64,000 nt of DNA, taken from contig CM012955.1 in NCBI GenBank assembly GCA_000181795.3, positions 548,921-612,920 on the forward strand, in the 5' to 3' direction. This DNA is from Trichinella spiralis (lineage: Eukaryota > Nematoda > Enoplea > Trichinellida > Trichinellidae). Every line of letters begins with the position of its first letter. Within the stretch, counting starts at the first letter, position 1. Positions 25,386-39,387 of the stretch are shown in pieces. The position numbers were made by a program, and so were the translations under genes. The notes below the pieces were generated by a model. It worked only from the letters and a program-made list of their open reading frames with translations. It searched no databases and was not told the DNA's origin.

Positions 25386-28300
25386 ATGACCATTTTCCAT
25401 TGGGCATTGATAAACGCTTTTGGCGTTTTTCTTCTTGTCAACTCTGTCGATCCACAATTTCGTGTTCGGCCAGGTAATATGATTTTTTATTTTTATTATT
25501 TTCCATAAAAATTAATGCAACTATTGCATTTGGGTAAAATTATACAATTTCCAGAACAATGTATGCCGGTAATACAAGATCAAACGATTAATATCAGAAA
25601 AAGTGATCGAAATGCATTGACAATTTTTGCAAATATGCTAAAGTAATTTGAGCAAAGCTTTGAATCACGCATTCGAGTCTATTTTCATTACGGCTGGGAC
25701 TGTTTTCTGCACATTTCGTGAAATTGACAGTCTAGTGTTAGTTTGAAGCCGCTTGAAAATAAATAGATAGATAACTCGATTCAGCTGTATATATATATTC
25801 AGCTTTATTATCAATTGCCTTCAGGGAACGGTTGTTTAAATGGAAAACGTGGGCGTGGTGGTGGTGGTGGTGATTTGTCGAAAAACGAATAATTACTTTT
25901 GAGGAGATGGTGCATAAATGACCAGTTTTGCATTTTGAAGAGTTTTACATTTTGTTCACTTTCCAAAATTGTCCGAGTATTTCAAGTGGAGCTTAATTTG
26001 ACCATAATCAAGTATTACATAATGTGTCTTCCTGTTTTAATTTATACTCTACTAAAAAGTTTTGTTTGATCTGGTTGTGCTTTTTCAAGCATTAATTTTT
26101 ATTGACTACCTACTTGCAGAACATTGCTCAAATAATAGTGCATTTCCAGTTTCAACACTTTTCAATTTGCATCAACCTTAAGTTGATTTGCCTCTTACGA
26201 GAGTTAAAAAGGAAAAAAAAAGAGGTGTATTTGCATAACAAAAGTACCTTTTTGGAAATGAAAATATTATTATTTTTTTCAGGATTATACCAGTGGATTC
26301 TTATGTCAATAACCATTCGCTATTATTATTAGCAATTTTTGAATTTTATACTGATGCAAATTTCCAAGCTTAACAAATAATTGTTTTCAGAAAACAAAAT
26401 GACAATTTTATTAATTTGCATACAAAAAAAATAAAAAATTCATCTGATCTCTCACATGGTTAATCTTCAATGATTTTTCATATGCTTTATAAACTTCAAA
26501 ATATGAATAATAATATTATTATTAGCATTTTTGAACGCATGTCAAAATCATACTGGATAAGATTGTCTTTATTCGATTATTTAGCGCATGAGAAGAAGTG
26601 CAAGCGTTTTGCTAATTTTAAAAGTCAAGATATGAATGACGATGATCATGATTCCGCGTTTTATTTGCTTTTAGTCAGTCCACTCCTTTGTTCAGTTATA
26701 TGACAAATGATTATTGCTGAACAGCGAAACAAGGAAAACAATTTTCAGCAGAAATAGATAAATAGCAGATGACGATAGGAAATTATTCAAATTTTTTGTT
26801 CTCTGATTAAAAATTTATCATTATGTAAACTTGGTCTGGGGTGAATAAAATGATTCGGTTGAAGTTGTTGATTATGGTATTAATTTTTGGTGGTGGAAAT
26901 ATAAAATTATAAAAAGAATCATTTTTCAATATAATTGACGGAAGCAGGCTTCTTCAGTTCTTGCTTCCGAAGTAAAGAAAGTTGGATAAATTAGAATACT
27001 TTGTTTTCTTGAAATTGATGTTTGGCTGATCCATGGTGCGCATCAAATGTCAATGATAAATTGTTCATTCCGCGTGATAAATGATTCATTCTATCCAAAT
27101 GGCATCGACAGCTTTCTGATTTGATTTTCCATTTAATTAAAGCATAAAGTTATTTTTATATCCAACACAACAATTAGTACATAACAATAAGTGGGTCAGA
27201 TGGAAGTAAAATGTGAAGGTTGTTGTTGACTGAAGTCATCCTTGTGAAAAGCACCCTTTGTTGCAAATTGTTGAATACGTACTAGCCGGAAATGGCTTTG
27301 CCAGTTGCAATCATAAAAGTTCCACAGAAAAATCTGAACGATATTTTAATTCATTTTTCTATTTCTACTGCTACTGTTTCAATAAAATTGAATTTTTATT
27401 CCATCAAATTTATTAGAAATTCAGAAGCATAGTTTAAAAACTATTTACATTTTTTTAAAAGAACTTTTTCTATTTTAAAATGCTTTCTTATTATTCAACT
27501 TTCATTGAACATTGTTGCTATTATTATTATTATTATTATTCATTGAACATAAATTTGTCAGTGAAAATTTCCTTCATCAAATATTTAACAGATGTTTTTA
27601 ACATTCAACAATTGCAACAAAGTAACAAAGAATTTTTTTACATTTAAGTTTCATTTTTAAATCTATTATTATTTGTATTTTTTAAAAAAAAGTTTCAATG
27701 TAAAATCATGAGTTATTTTTCAACTTGTAAAATGAATGTTCTTAAGCATAATGTCCAGTATTATTCGTTCTATAAATAACTGCTAATGGATCGAACAATT
27801 TCGAAGCCGAATTGCTTAAGCTATAACAATGAAACAAGTAGAGCTGAAAATAGATCGTGTAAATCGTTAATGGAAAGATGAATTCAATTTTAACAACTTT
27901 ATAAATGTATAATTGCCAGTTTATTCATAATAAAAAAAATACATTGACGAAGAAGGCAATTCGATTTGCTTTATATGCAGATATGAAAAATGAGAGCAGT
28001 ATTTTTAATTATAAAAGCATTTTTATATCCAAAAGATAATGTGAAATTACTTTGAAATGAAAATAAAGTACTTGATGTCCAATTGACCTTTAAAATCTCA
28101 ACGGAAACTAAGATCTGATATCTGATGATGCGCTCAGTAGAAATTAAACCTTGACCTTTGACCAGATCTACTGGGAACGACCTGGATCAGTTTCAACATC
28201 TCAATTTGTCATGATGAATGGTCTAATTAATAAATATGCTAAAGCAGTATTGATTGATAAAATCTTTGACTGAAAAGATATTCCACTGGCTTTTGCTTTT

Positions 28301-31300
28301 CCCCATGCGAATTGATATTTGTGTGATATGCTAGCAGCTGAAAAGCTGATCAAAGCTGACTAAATAAGTTGTTTTTCTGGAAAACTTTTTGTTAGGGAAA
28401 TTTGTATTGTACTATACAGAGAGGGTCTGTTTATTTCACTAACAGTAATAAAACAGTCCGTCTGGTGAATAAAAAATATATTTAAAGCAAATGATACTAG
28501 TTCACTTATATATTATTATTATTACTTAGAAATACGGTGAAAAGTTCTTAAAATAGTAATACAGTACAAACACATTTGCTTCATTTAATGTGTTTTGAGG
28601 ATATGTTGAAAATTTGTATTATTTTTCAATTCATTATGAAAAAATAAATGTTTTGATTAAACTAAATTGGTACTGGAGTGAATCGAGATTTATAATATTA
28701 TTCACGCCTAATAATCAATAACTACAGTAGTTGTTCTGACACGACACGTATGTATATATAGGTATAGATATAAACAGATATTACCGGCATGTTGTTTTAT
28801 ATTTCTCATCAACATCAACACGGGCACCATTAGTGATGCAATGCTGTTCCGGAAGGAAAAGTCAATTATGTGATAAACATGCTTATCCCAAAAAGAAACA
28901 CCTAAAAATATGTTGCTAATTGTAAATCCACTTCACATTGAAAGAGAATTATTGCATTATTATTGCTTATATCTGTTCAACTTTATCTTTTAGAGCACGT
29001 GTTCAATAAAGGTAATTTGTACTACCGAGTGCTTTTGCTGGATGAAGATGCTAATGCTTTATATGTTGGAGCAATGTGAGTATATTTTTAGCTTGTTGCA
29101 AGTCATCAAGAATTGTAACAATTCATTTCAGGAATTCATTTTACAAACTAAATATGAATGACATAAACTCCACACTGTTACGTGACAAGGTGAATATTTT
29201 AAAATAACTTTTATGCTAATGAAAATAGATAATAAACACTTTCTGTTTATTAAATATTAATTTACCTCGTTTCTAGTTTGGTGAATTTGAGTTGAAACCT
29301 ACCACTGAAGCATTAGCTTTGTGTAGTGTTCGGACGAGAGATCAGGTATTTTAAAAATTACATTGTGCAATTCTAAAAGTATAAATATTTTTTCAGGAAC
29401 TAAAGTGTCAAAATCATGTCAAACTGGTGATCAAACGTTCCGATGGAACGTTATATCTCTGCAGTACAAATGCACTCAATCCAACTATAAGCATACTTGA
29501 TGTAATAAAAGTTTATTTTCCACTTTGAACAGTTGTAAAGCATTCTTATTTTAGAGCACAACTTTGCACGTGCATGAAACGGGCAGCAGTGGGGCTGCAA
29601 TATGTCCTAGCGATCCGGATGATTTTGGAGCCGCTGTCTGGATAGGTGCATTTGAATATGTTGAACATGGTAGAAATTAATTTTTCAATTAATGTTTTTT
29701 ACAGAGCACGGAAATCCTGGAAAAATTCCTTCCATTTATTCTGCAACAGCAACGGATTACACTGGTGCCAATCGTGTTATATACCGACCTCCCTTGTTAA
29801 ATGAAAGAGGCGACATGATGCATCCGTATATGAGTACCGCTCATACGGATTCAAAATGGTTGAAAGGTATTTTTTACATTCGCAAGCATAATCTTTGCTA
29901 ATTTTATTTTTGTTCAAGAGCCGAATTTTGTTGCTGCATTTGACGTTGGAGATGGGTATGTGTATTATTTTTTTCGAGAGCTCGCTGTAGAATACATGTC
30001 TTGCGGAACGGTTATTTATTCACGAGTTGGGCGTATATGCAAAGTATTTGAATTTTTCATTTTTTATTTAACTTTTTAAAAATAATATATTAAATTATAG
30101 TCTGATACTGGTGGTAGAAACTTGCTGAAGCAAACATGGACTTCATTTTTTAAAGCTCGTCTAAACTGCTCTATATCCGGAGAATTTCCATTTTACTTCA
30201 ATGAAATTCGTAAGAGAATGAGCATGTATATTTTTATAGATTTATTTCAAATTTTTTATATTTAAGAGGATGTTTATAAAGTATCTGGAAGTAATCAAGA
30301 AACATTGTTTTATGCTACATTTTCTACTGGAGAAAATGGATTTTCCGGAAGTGCAATTTGCGTGTATACATTGTCTGAAATCAAAGCTGTATTCGACAGT
30401 AGCCCGTTTAAAGGACAAGTCTCACCCTTGCATGTTTGGCAAGCACTTCCTTCTACAGAAACGCCGACTCCACGACCTGGACAAGTGAGATAATTTTTGT
30501 TAAATCTTCCCAATGACATGATGTTGCCATAAATTTAAGCAGGTTGAGCGTGGCTGTAGTTGTGTTTTTAAAAACATTTTAAGATTTTAAAATGTTTGCA
30601 TACAGTCTCCATTGATTGCATGGTTAATTAAAGGCTAAACATATTTCCTGTTATTTTTTAAGTGCGTTCGTGATTCGAAGACATTGTCAGATACTACGTT
30701 ACATTTTGTGAAAACCCATACATTGATGGACAGAGCTGTATCACATCAAAATAATAAATTTCGAAGTCCTGAAGGACCACTGTTCTATAGAAAAGACGTG
30801 ATTTTGCAAAAATTAGTTGTTGATATTGTTGTCGGTGAAGATAGCTCTTATCCTGTCATTTACGCAGCATCAAGTAAAAATTTTTACTGAAATGTAAATT
30901 TATATATTAACAATGCATTACTACTTTAGATAATGGAAAACTTTTTAAAATTGTTTCATGGCATGACGCTCACAGCTATGTGCAAGCAAATGTTGTCGCT
31001 GTATACAAGCTTAGGCATGAAGAACCAGTTCATGCAATGCAGATACTTCCTGTAATCATATAATAATATTAATTTTTATATGCAAATTTAATGCAGACTT
31101 TTTAGGGCCAGTATTTATATATAGCTCAGGATGTAGAAGTTTCACAAATCGAACTTCCACAATGTCATTTATACAAATCGTGCATATTGTGCGCTCAAGA
31201 TCCTTATTGTGCTTGGCATTCAATCCGACAGCAGTGCCATCGTTATCGAACTTCCTACCGTGATGAGTAAGTGCACTGTTGAGCAGTCAAAGAAAGAAAA

Positions 31301-32031
31301 ATATTAGTTGTGCATATTTTACAGATGGATAAAAATATCATCTGCTGATCCTCTGAAACCTAGCTGTGTTGAAGCAACGCGTCGTTTTACAAGGCTTCTT
31401 TATCCAGGTGATTCAATCAGCTTGACGTGTCACCAAAAGATACCTAACAGTGCTGAAGAACGGTTGGATGCAATTTGGATGTTCAATAACCGAACTCTTG
31501 ATCTTTCTGATTCAAAATTTTTGCTAACTGTAGAAAATGGATTGGTTATTGTGAACGTAAAATGACTTGATTATTCATTTTTTACTTAAAATTTGAAACT
31601 TTAAATTATTAATAATATTTTCAGATTACCAAAGATTATTCAGGCTTGTATGAATGTGTTCAACAGAAAAACAAGCTGGTCTCATATCAGATATTTGTTG
31701 ACGACAGTACTGAATATTGTTTTTTATAATTTTAAAATATTTAAAAATTCATTTGTTGTGTATTTTTAGAAAATTGTCAGAAACCTCACAGTATACAAGA
31801 ATTTAATGCAGTTTATCGTGAATGGTGCCGTGAATTTCAAGAATACAAACTTACCATGTCTAGGTGGAAAAAGTGGTATGAGCAAAACGTAAGTTTCAGC
31901 ACTCATGAATAAAATAAAATAATAAAAAATAATATTTATTTCAGTTGCAATGTAGTGACAGCAGTGATCGTCGACGATTAGCTCAAGATCACGAGTTGAA
32001 AAGTAATAGACTTGTTCAAGTGCACAGATGA
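25386..32031 (+). CDS. Secreted class-2 semaphorin (Sema2a / MAB-20 type)
   Basis: Seventeen exons, 706 aa (fly Sema2a is about 724): 25386-25473, 28994-29075, 29132-29189, 29277-29345, 29397-29501, 29555-29645, 29705-29866, 29919-30043, 30101-30209, 30267-30484, 30663-30873, 30930-31051, 31106-31266, 31325-31556, 31625-31706, 31770-31888, 31945-32031. Semaphorins are guidance cues that act through plexins. Exon 1 codes a signal peptide and joins exon 2 in frame across a 3.5-kb intron. The Sema domain spans about residues 25-490 ([30 protein letters not shown]), a PSI module about 490-535 ([12 protein letters not shown]), and one Ig domain about 545-640. A class-2 tail follows ([16 protein letters not shown], matching fly IYSDWCHEFEKYKTAM). 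There is no transmembrane segment, which supports a secreted protein. The first intron (25474-28993) is AT-rich and includes an ATT/TTA tract near 27520-27540. Confidence 0.95.
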
Positions 32032-34330
32032 AAATGTATATATATATATATATATATAATTTAAGTTTATTTTTGCAAAAACAAATGCCCGTCCTGAACA
32101 TTCCATTGTCATATTTGAAATGTGAAATTTTGCTATTTTTGTACAAAGCTTTGTTTTGAACAATCGTTGTTTAACTACTTTTACGCTAACCGCTTTAAAA
32201 AATTGTAAAATTTAGTTGATGGTGTGCTTCATGTAAAATTGTAACAATTTGGTGAAATATAAAAAATCAATTATATATATATAATAATTTATTTGAGAGA
32301 AAGTGAACGCTATTGTTGAAACAAATTCGAAATACTTAATTCCTTTTATGGTTTTATTTACATAACTCCATTATTGATGTTGTTAATTGATTAACAATTT
32401 CAAGTTAACTTTCCAACACGTATTAAAACTGCATTTAACTAGAACTAAATTGTGCATTCACTTGCGACAGTTTTAGTAACAAATTTCACAGTATTTACGC
32501 ATAACATTTTAAAATACTTTGAGGACAATTCTGCCAAACTTTCGTACTTAATTTTCATTAACAATGATAAGAAGATATGGTATGTCTAATAGCACTATAA
32601 AAATGTTTGAAATTATATATTTCTTCTGAATGCAAATGAAATGGAAGACTGAAGTGCAAAGAATTAAAATCCTTTTGGCATAGTTTATCCAAGAGAAAGT
32701 AAGTCGATTACTTCAACTGCACAATACTGTTCTGTTGTTGAACACACCATTCACCTTAAGTTAAAAATACAATCACTTTAATGAAACGAAAAGCTAAACG
32801 ATTTGAACAAGTCTTTAAACGAAAATAAATTTAAATTTTGCTTATAAAAGAATCAATTATTGAAGAAAATGTCACAGCTATAGCTTTCATGAAATTATTA
32901 TAGTTTTCCCTCAATATTCGTGGTATATCTTTTCCGGTGGTACCGCGAATACATGTCTCTTCAATTCATACGGCCCGCTTATGCCTTATAGCCAGTCTTG
33001 CGCAATTGCTTAAAACCTTCATGGGATATCACAGGACTTATACTGATTTGCATATTTAGTATTTATTCCATAATTATTTTTTTTAAATTCATTCGATTGA
33101 GTGCATAGCCGTCTAAATTGTGGGTATGTTCCTGCGTGCAAGCTTACCCGAGTGGATGGATTGGCCGGTGCATATGTTTTAAAAAACATTGTCATCGAAA
33201 GTTGTTCCTGACTTTTTTCTTCATTTATTCCAAAATTCGCTCCGACCTATAACAAACAGAGAGACGAAAACAGTAAATAGGAAGACCAAAACTCAGTATA
33301 AAACGAAAACTGCTGCTTAGCAAACTAACAATACATGAACAGTATGCAAGCATAAGCCACTGTAAGCGCATTATGCATTACGTCATTACTCAAATATTGC
33401 ATTATTCTGACTATATGTTGGACCGTGCTAGCCTGGGAGCGCAGTTCTGCGCTTCCATACATGTCTAGACGAGTTGCCAAGCTTAAAATCAATTCAGGAA
33501 TTGTGCGACTGAAGCTTCGCAAACCGACCGCCCCCCCCCCTCTCCTACCACGTTCGCAGCGTCCCTTTTTGCTTCACCCTAATCTTTGTTTACCTTAGCA
33601 TTAGCAGCGGTTAATTAGCATCCCAGTTTCGTAAAGTCGTTATCGCTACATTCGGCTTTTCATCTACATCGCTGACCGCTGCTCTGAACGAGACCTTCCG
33701 TTAATGTCCATCGATACGCTTGATAAAGAACTAGATAATTTTCACTTATTGCTGTGCATCTTGGAAATGAAATCTTGGAATCTGTGCATTATCACAAATT
33801 GGCGAATGTTGAGGGCAAACTGTATTATTATCAAATGTTTCTATTTTGGATTTAAAAGTAACAGTAAGAGACATACTAATAAAGGCATGTGTTTGGGGTT
33901 GAAATAATAAAATGATCACGTTATTAACAAATTTTGTCATTATCAATTTCAGTTTATTGAAAATTCTCGATAATGCTTACTGTTAGCCGTAATGTTGACT
34001 GCATTAGGCATTTTTTTCAAAGCTACAAAGTCAACTTTAAGCATAAATATGTATACAATAATAATAATAATAATAACTGTATAAACATTTCATTAAACAT
34101 ATATAATTAGTGTTGAGCAACTATCAACAATGAATTAATAAAAGTCTGGGACTTTAATTCTTGAAACGGCTCCTTTATTTCTTCATTCAACGCTATCAAA
34201 TTCAATTTATTTAATTAACGACAAAACAGCCAGCAGCAAATTTTTTTTAATACACTGCAAAGACTGATGACATACATACGGAGAATTTTTGTTAATTAAC
34301 AAATTTCCTTTTCAAGGGAATAACAAATTA
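32032..34330. other. Intergenic between semaphorin and SRP19
   Basis: 2.3 kb. Starts with an (AT)n tract (32037-32056) in the semaphorin 3' region. A GC-richer island at about 33.1-33.7 kb has a perfect C10 run (33531-33540) and 60-70 codon open stretches on both strands (33325-33522 minus, 33704-33907 plus), none with a recognisable domain. An (AAT)n tract lies at about 34055-34074. Confidence 0.4.
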
Positions 34331-35013
34331 TTAACGATGTCCGCGCTTCTTTTTACCACGAGCTTGTTTATTAGCAGGCGCTGATTCCTGATTCGGAAGA
34401 TTAGAACGAGTTTGACGGGACTTCAGCTTTGGTATCAACGAAGCTGCGTAAATAAATACTGCTTCACCTGTTCAATAAATATTAACCATGAAATATTAAT
34501 TTAAAAAATGTCCTCATATGGAAACCAACGATTCGGTAAATCAGGATTAACTGGCCTGCCATCGGCATGTTTCAGCTGAAAGCGCACGCAACCTTGAAAC
34601 TGCAAATCTCGCTGCGACTCGCGTGGATGCATTTTTTTCTTAGTAGATAAAAATTCCATGAAACATGTGGATGTTTTCATTATATTCTTACTTCTAATTT
34701 CACATTAAAGGCAGCGTTCTTAAGAATTTCATAAATTTCTTGAGAAGTTGGATTTTCAACAGCCTGAATAGTATGACTACTTTTAGTAATGATAACTAAA
34801 CAAAATAAACATACTTTCGCTAATGGAATTCGGCGGCCTTGTCTGAGAGTACGCTTCACATTTATGTATACCGGATAGAAACTAGCCCATCTAAAATCGT
34901 AATAAAACAGTATTACAGTATATATACATGCTACTGAAGTGAACATAACTATAATGATAGTAAATTCAAAAGAATTACCTTGCTTCGTTGTCGGATGCAA
35001 GTCGGTCGTACAT
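34331..35013 (-). CDS. SRP19: Signal recognition particle 19 kDa protein
   Basis: Five exons on the minus strand: 35013-34979, 34890-34815, 34763-34692, 34638-34530, 34467-34331, giving 142 aa (human SRP19 is 144). SRP19 binds the tips of SRP RNA helices 6 and 8 and lets SRP54 join the particle that targets nascent secretory proteins. The family core is clear: FYPVYINVKRTLRQGRRIPL (human IYPAYLNNKKTIAEGRRIPI), AVENPTSQEI, a HPRESQRDLQFQGCVRFQLK block, then YAASLIPKLKSR. The C-terminus is basic (GKKKRGHR) as in other SRP19 proteins. Junctions are all in frame. A GTTGCAG acceptor ends 16 nt upstream of the ATG. The gene is head-to-head with RTF2, 0.8 kb apart. Confidence 0.96.
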
Positions 35014-35800
35014 GACGACAAAACTATTTCTGCAACCAACAAACAAAAATTACGGTTACAGTAATCCAAGAAATTCAAATATAATCAATACTTAATTATA
35101 AAAACATTGAAGATGGAATTTACGCCAGTGAGTTTATAGAAATTAAAAATTGTACTTTTTAAATAAAATAATTATTTTAGGCACAATTATTTCTGTAATC
35201 ATATGAAATATATTTCAATTTACGACGTGTGAAACCGAGAAACATAAATTAAAAAATAATATAGCTTGAAATTTACCAATTATTATAAAAAGTAATCTTA
35301 ATAATGTAATGTAAAGTCATTGCAATAAAGATGTGTACAACGTGCAGCTGCAGATCTTTGCATAATGATAGCAATTGCAATTTTTACGTTTATATTGATT
35401 CATAATTATATAATTTGGACAGTTTTATTTTTTCAAACTTAATAATATAATAAATCAATCAGTATTCCGTGTGACTTTAAAAATGAAGTATAACTGATTG
35501 TTCCTACTTTTCTTTACTATCTTACTGTATATAAACACCAGTAGTGTGTGATCTTATTTACACCCGATGTAGTTTTTTTTTTTCATCAGCCTATTATTAT
35601 CTTAGTTCCTTGCCAATGCTTGTTTGTTTTCATGCACTGTTTTCTATTTGAAATATACAATAAGAAATTTTTATGCATTGTTTCGCTTCATATATTACAT
35701 TGTTTTTCACTGTGAAATATTTGTTTTATTCGTTATTGATTTTATTTTTACTATTTTTAAAATCTTTATTTTCATTTTTTATACTAATTTCAGCATTGAA
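35014..35800. promoter_or_regulatory. Divergent SRP19/RTF2 intergenic region
   Basis: 787 bases between the start codons of two oppositely transcribed genes, so both promoters should lie here. It is AT-rich, with T-rich sequence running into the RTF2 acceptor at 35793. No TATA box or named motif stands out. Confidence 0.45.
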
Positions 35801-37012
35801 ATGGGATGTGATGGTGGAACAATACCAAAGCGTTGTGAACTTGTGAAAACAAAGAAGAAAGAAACGAAGGTATATTGTTATTCGATAGAGAAATTGATTC
35901 TGAAAACTTTTTACTGATAGTTTAGGTTGAACGGGATGAAAAAGCGGCAGCTCGATGGAAACACTGCGCGCTGACTCAACAACCTTTGAAGGCACCCATA
36001 GTGGCGTGTCGGTTGGGAAGGTATTTATTCAAGTATAATTGAAATTTTATATTCTAATTAAAACTTGTTACTGTTAGACTTTACAATAAAGAAGCAGTTA
36101 TCGAAGCTTTGTTGAAACGAAAAGAAGCACCAGTGGAAGGATTGAACCACATTTCTTCATTAAAGGTATTCAACTTTAAATGTATTGATTTTTATTTTAT
36201 AATTTTAATTTTGTTTGTATAATTTTTAGGATGTGAAAGAATTGAAGCTGACGAAAAATCCTGCATATGATGAGAAAAAAGCGGACAAAGGTGGTGAATA
36301 CGCAGATTTGAAAAGTGCCGCTTACATATGCCCAGTTTCAGGACTTGAAATGAATGGAATTTATCGGTAAAATTATTTACTGGTTTTTGAATGTTCGAAA
36401 ATAATTTTTTTGATTTTGCAGCTTTTGTTTCCTATGGTCTTGCGGTTGCGTTCTGTCGGAAAAATGTTTCAAAGAAATAGAAGGACAAAACTGTCATAAT
36501 GTAAGTTCATTGCCGTTGGATATTCAAATATTCAGTTTTTATATTTAGTGCAATATGCCATTTACTGCGGCAGATAAAATAGTGTTGTACGGAACTGATG
36601 AAGAAATAGAAAAGTACCGTGAAAGCATAAATAAGAAAACTCTGAAGAAAAGAATGAAATCTTCTAAAGTTTCAGTTGGTAAGTGCATTTAATAATTTGA
36701 TTTTGTTCAATTAATATTGTTAAATGATAGTCTTCTAATAGCATAAAATGAATATAATGCATGTGAATTTATATTTCAGGTACTGAAGCTGGAACTAGTG
36801 GTTTGACGGTTTCTCAGAGTGAAGCCAACAACAGTAATGTGAATTCAGTCAAGCAGTCTGCATTTGCCGAAAATGACGTGAAACGGAAAAAGATGAGTAT
36901 TCAAGACGATCCCAAAGCAAGCAAGGTTTACAAATCATTGTTTACTACAAGTGATGCCGGCAAAGCGCAACCTCGCGGACACTGGGTTACGTATAATCCA
37001 TTATATTTTTAG
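35801..37012 (+). CDS. RTF2: Replication termination factor 2 (RTF2) homologue
   Basis: Seven exons: 35801-35869, 35926-36020, 36078-36165, 36230-36366, 36422-36500, 36549-36678, 36780-37012, giving 276 aa (human RTF2 is 306). RTF2 acts at stalled replication forks and carries degenerate RING-like zinc folds. The opening MGCDGGTIPKRCELVK is nearly identical to human. Also present are PIVACRLGRLYNKEAVIEAL, ELKLTKNPAY, the cysteine-rich YICPVSGLEMNG...FCFLWSCGCVLSEK block, HNCNMPF, and the C-terminal signature VYKSLFTT...HWVT. The middle (about residues 200-250) is low-complexity and lysine/serine-rich as in the family. A TTTCAG acceptor ends 7 nt before the ATG. Confidence 0.96.
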
Positions 37013-37823
37013 TATTTTAAACTGCTTTTGAATGTCCACGTTACGTTATTTATTGTGTATACAGTTTTGCACAGAAAGTTATGTGTAAATTTCATATGAT
37101 TTAAATTTGAAGTGATGACAGTAACGGATGTTTGTTTACTTCTTACTGTTTACTTTCGCTGTATTGTTCACATCACTCCTGATAACCAACCACGTGATGC
37201 GTATAAATTGTCTGATAATACGAATTAAACAGGTCAAAAAACTATTTTTCGTTGGTTGATTGAGGAAAAACAATGCCTTATAAATAACGACGTCTTTTTA
37301 TTATTGTTCAAGTTGTTGTGTGGAAAGTAAATATTTAATGAAGATTCCGAGCAGAAATTACTTGTAAAATAAATGAGTGCGACAACAGAATGCAACATTT
37401 GACTTGTTAAACAATTTAATGACACATTTATCTTAACATTTCTTGTGTTTGGTTTGGCAGTGCAATTGAAATGAGTTGAAAGAAAAAACATGGCCTTCAT
37501 CCATACTGTAGATTTTTTATGGATTAGAATGTACATCACAATATGATTCGAAATATGCGCCAAAATCGTAGTAGAGTTGAAATTGACGAAAATAGGAATA
37601 CAATTTTCAAGGGATGTACTTAAATAATACGAACAGAAATGAAATTAATAGAGCAATCATAAATCATTGTATTTAATTGTCAAGTTAGTAAGCGAAACTT
37701 AGTCAGCTATATTTCAAAGGGGAGATTTTTGAATTGAAAAATACAATCGAAGACTATAATCTCAGTATCCACGTGCATTGTAAAATACTGAATAAAAAAC
37801 AAACAATCTACATAAGAAAATAA
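37013..37823. other. Convergent 3' spacer RTF2/SAMM50
   Basis: 811 bases between two converging genes. An open stretch at 37234-37563 (minus) has no recognisable domain and is not supported. Polyadenylation of both genes is expected here; several AATAAA-like hexamers occur on both strands. Confidence 0.45.
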
Positions 37824-39387
37824 TTACAGAAACGATACACCAGCACCAACTTGCAATCCACGATGTATTCTGTCTTCAATTTGATATTCCAAAGGGAAAC
37901 AATAGTTGATTTCAATTCGACAAAAGCTGCCAATTTTGAACAACAGACCCATGCCGACACTGCTGCGACGCCGTCCGGCGCTCAATTCTTTGACAAGTTT
38001 CGACAATTCCAAATTAACAGGAGCATACCAGAGGCTGCCAACCGCAGCGAAAGCATGCGCGTATAGAAAGTCGCCGAAAATTCGTCGATAAAGATGCGTA
38101 ACAAAGCATATACTACTAGACCCTCCTAAACAGTTGCCGTTGGTTTGACATCCAATACAATTTGGTACGAATCCCCTCAAATTCTGCGAACCGCCAAGAA
38201 ATATCCTATCCATGCAAAGCAACGTTCTTGGAGAATTGGCTATAACGTGATTGAATGAAAAACTGTTTGCGTTGATCAAATTGAATGGCAGTTGAAAATT
38301 AGCCTTCAAATCTAAACTGTGACGAATGAAATTCACATCCCCCGCACCGCCGGCCAATTCTTGACTCAGCTTGAAAAAGCTGCCTGACGTCGGCATTAGC
38401 ATATTATTTAACGTGCAATAGATCAGAGAATTTTCAACGCTATTCTTCACACTGTGTCCGGCATGTTCTCTAATTAGAAACACATCCGACGAAGTTTTGA
38501 AATGACGCCAACAATTAATCAGACATAAACTATAAATCCAGTTCTTCCACAGACGATGTCTCAGTTCAATACTGGCGCCAACGTCGCTCGAAATTCCATT
38601 ACACTGAGACAGAGGTCTCACTTTGCGGTAAACATTAAACCGCATACCGCTGTTCAAAACTGACAAAAATGGCTTGGCAAAGTCAAAATCGAACATCGCC
38701 TTCAATTCTTGACAAACAGATATGGAAGTTTTCAACAATTCTCCGCTGCCAAATGCATTCCTGCATGCCAGCTGCATATAGCTATTAGTTTCATTTATAC
38801 TATTAATTCCAGCACCTGCGTGAAGCTAAAAATATAATAATCATAATAATATGTGAAACTTTCATTGATCTGTCAATTTGGAAATTTTACAACCGTGTGA
38901 CAACTAATCTGTCCTAAAATGACCTGTTTGAAAACTTGAAACTTATCACAATACACAGCAGAATACGTCGTGTAAAAGGCATCACTTTATACGTATCACT
39001 TAATGCTTACTTATTGAATTATTTTACTGAATAGTTCCAATTTCGCTTCTTACTTGCTTAATAAACGTAAAAAACATACACTGACATTACCAAAAAGCGT
39101 TTCGGCTCTGTAACCTTCATAATAACGTTTACACCGTTGAATGTCTTATTGCTAGCAGTAACATGTATAGAAATGTCTTCAAACATAGATATATCTTCCA
39201 TATATTTTTTAAGTGTTACAGCTCGATTTGCGAGGTCTTTCAAATTGGATGCGGAAAAAAGATGCGAACACAATGACACAAGGGCACTGTGCTTCGTCTT
39301 CCAAACACCGTCAAAAATGACTTGTTCCAATATAATTTTTTCTTTGAGAATTTTCTCCGCATTTGGCTCTTTTCCTGTGAATACCAT
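37824..39387 (-). CDS. SAMM50: Sorting and assembly machinery component 50 (Omp85/BamA family)
   Basis: Two exons on the minus strand, 39387-39082 and 38825-37824, giving 435 aa (human 469). SAM50 is the mitochondrial outer-membrane beta-barrel that inserts other barrels and contacts MICOS. Exon 1 holds the POTRA region (EQVIFDGVWKTKHSAL ... VNVIMKVTEPKR). Exon 2 holds the barrel: SVKNSVENSLIYCTLNN, KLSQELAGGAGDVNFIRHSL (human [20 protein letters not shown]), RIFLGGSQNLRGF with the invariant RGF at about residue 320, and RIEINYCFPLEYQ, ending in GVSFL, with the terminal aromatic residue typical of the family's last strand. The short N-terminus lacks the acidic leader of the human protein. An ATTTCAG acceptor ends 1 nt before the chosen ATG. 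Confidence 0.95.

Noticed and set aside
25555-25648. Candidate second semaphorin exon after a TTTCCAG acceptor
   Set aside because: It runs into a stop in the required phase, while exon 1 joins the exon at 28994 perfectly in frame and in family alignment.
31766-32146. 126-codon minus-strand open stretch
   Set aside because: Antisense shadow of semaphorin exons 16-17 and an AT repeat.
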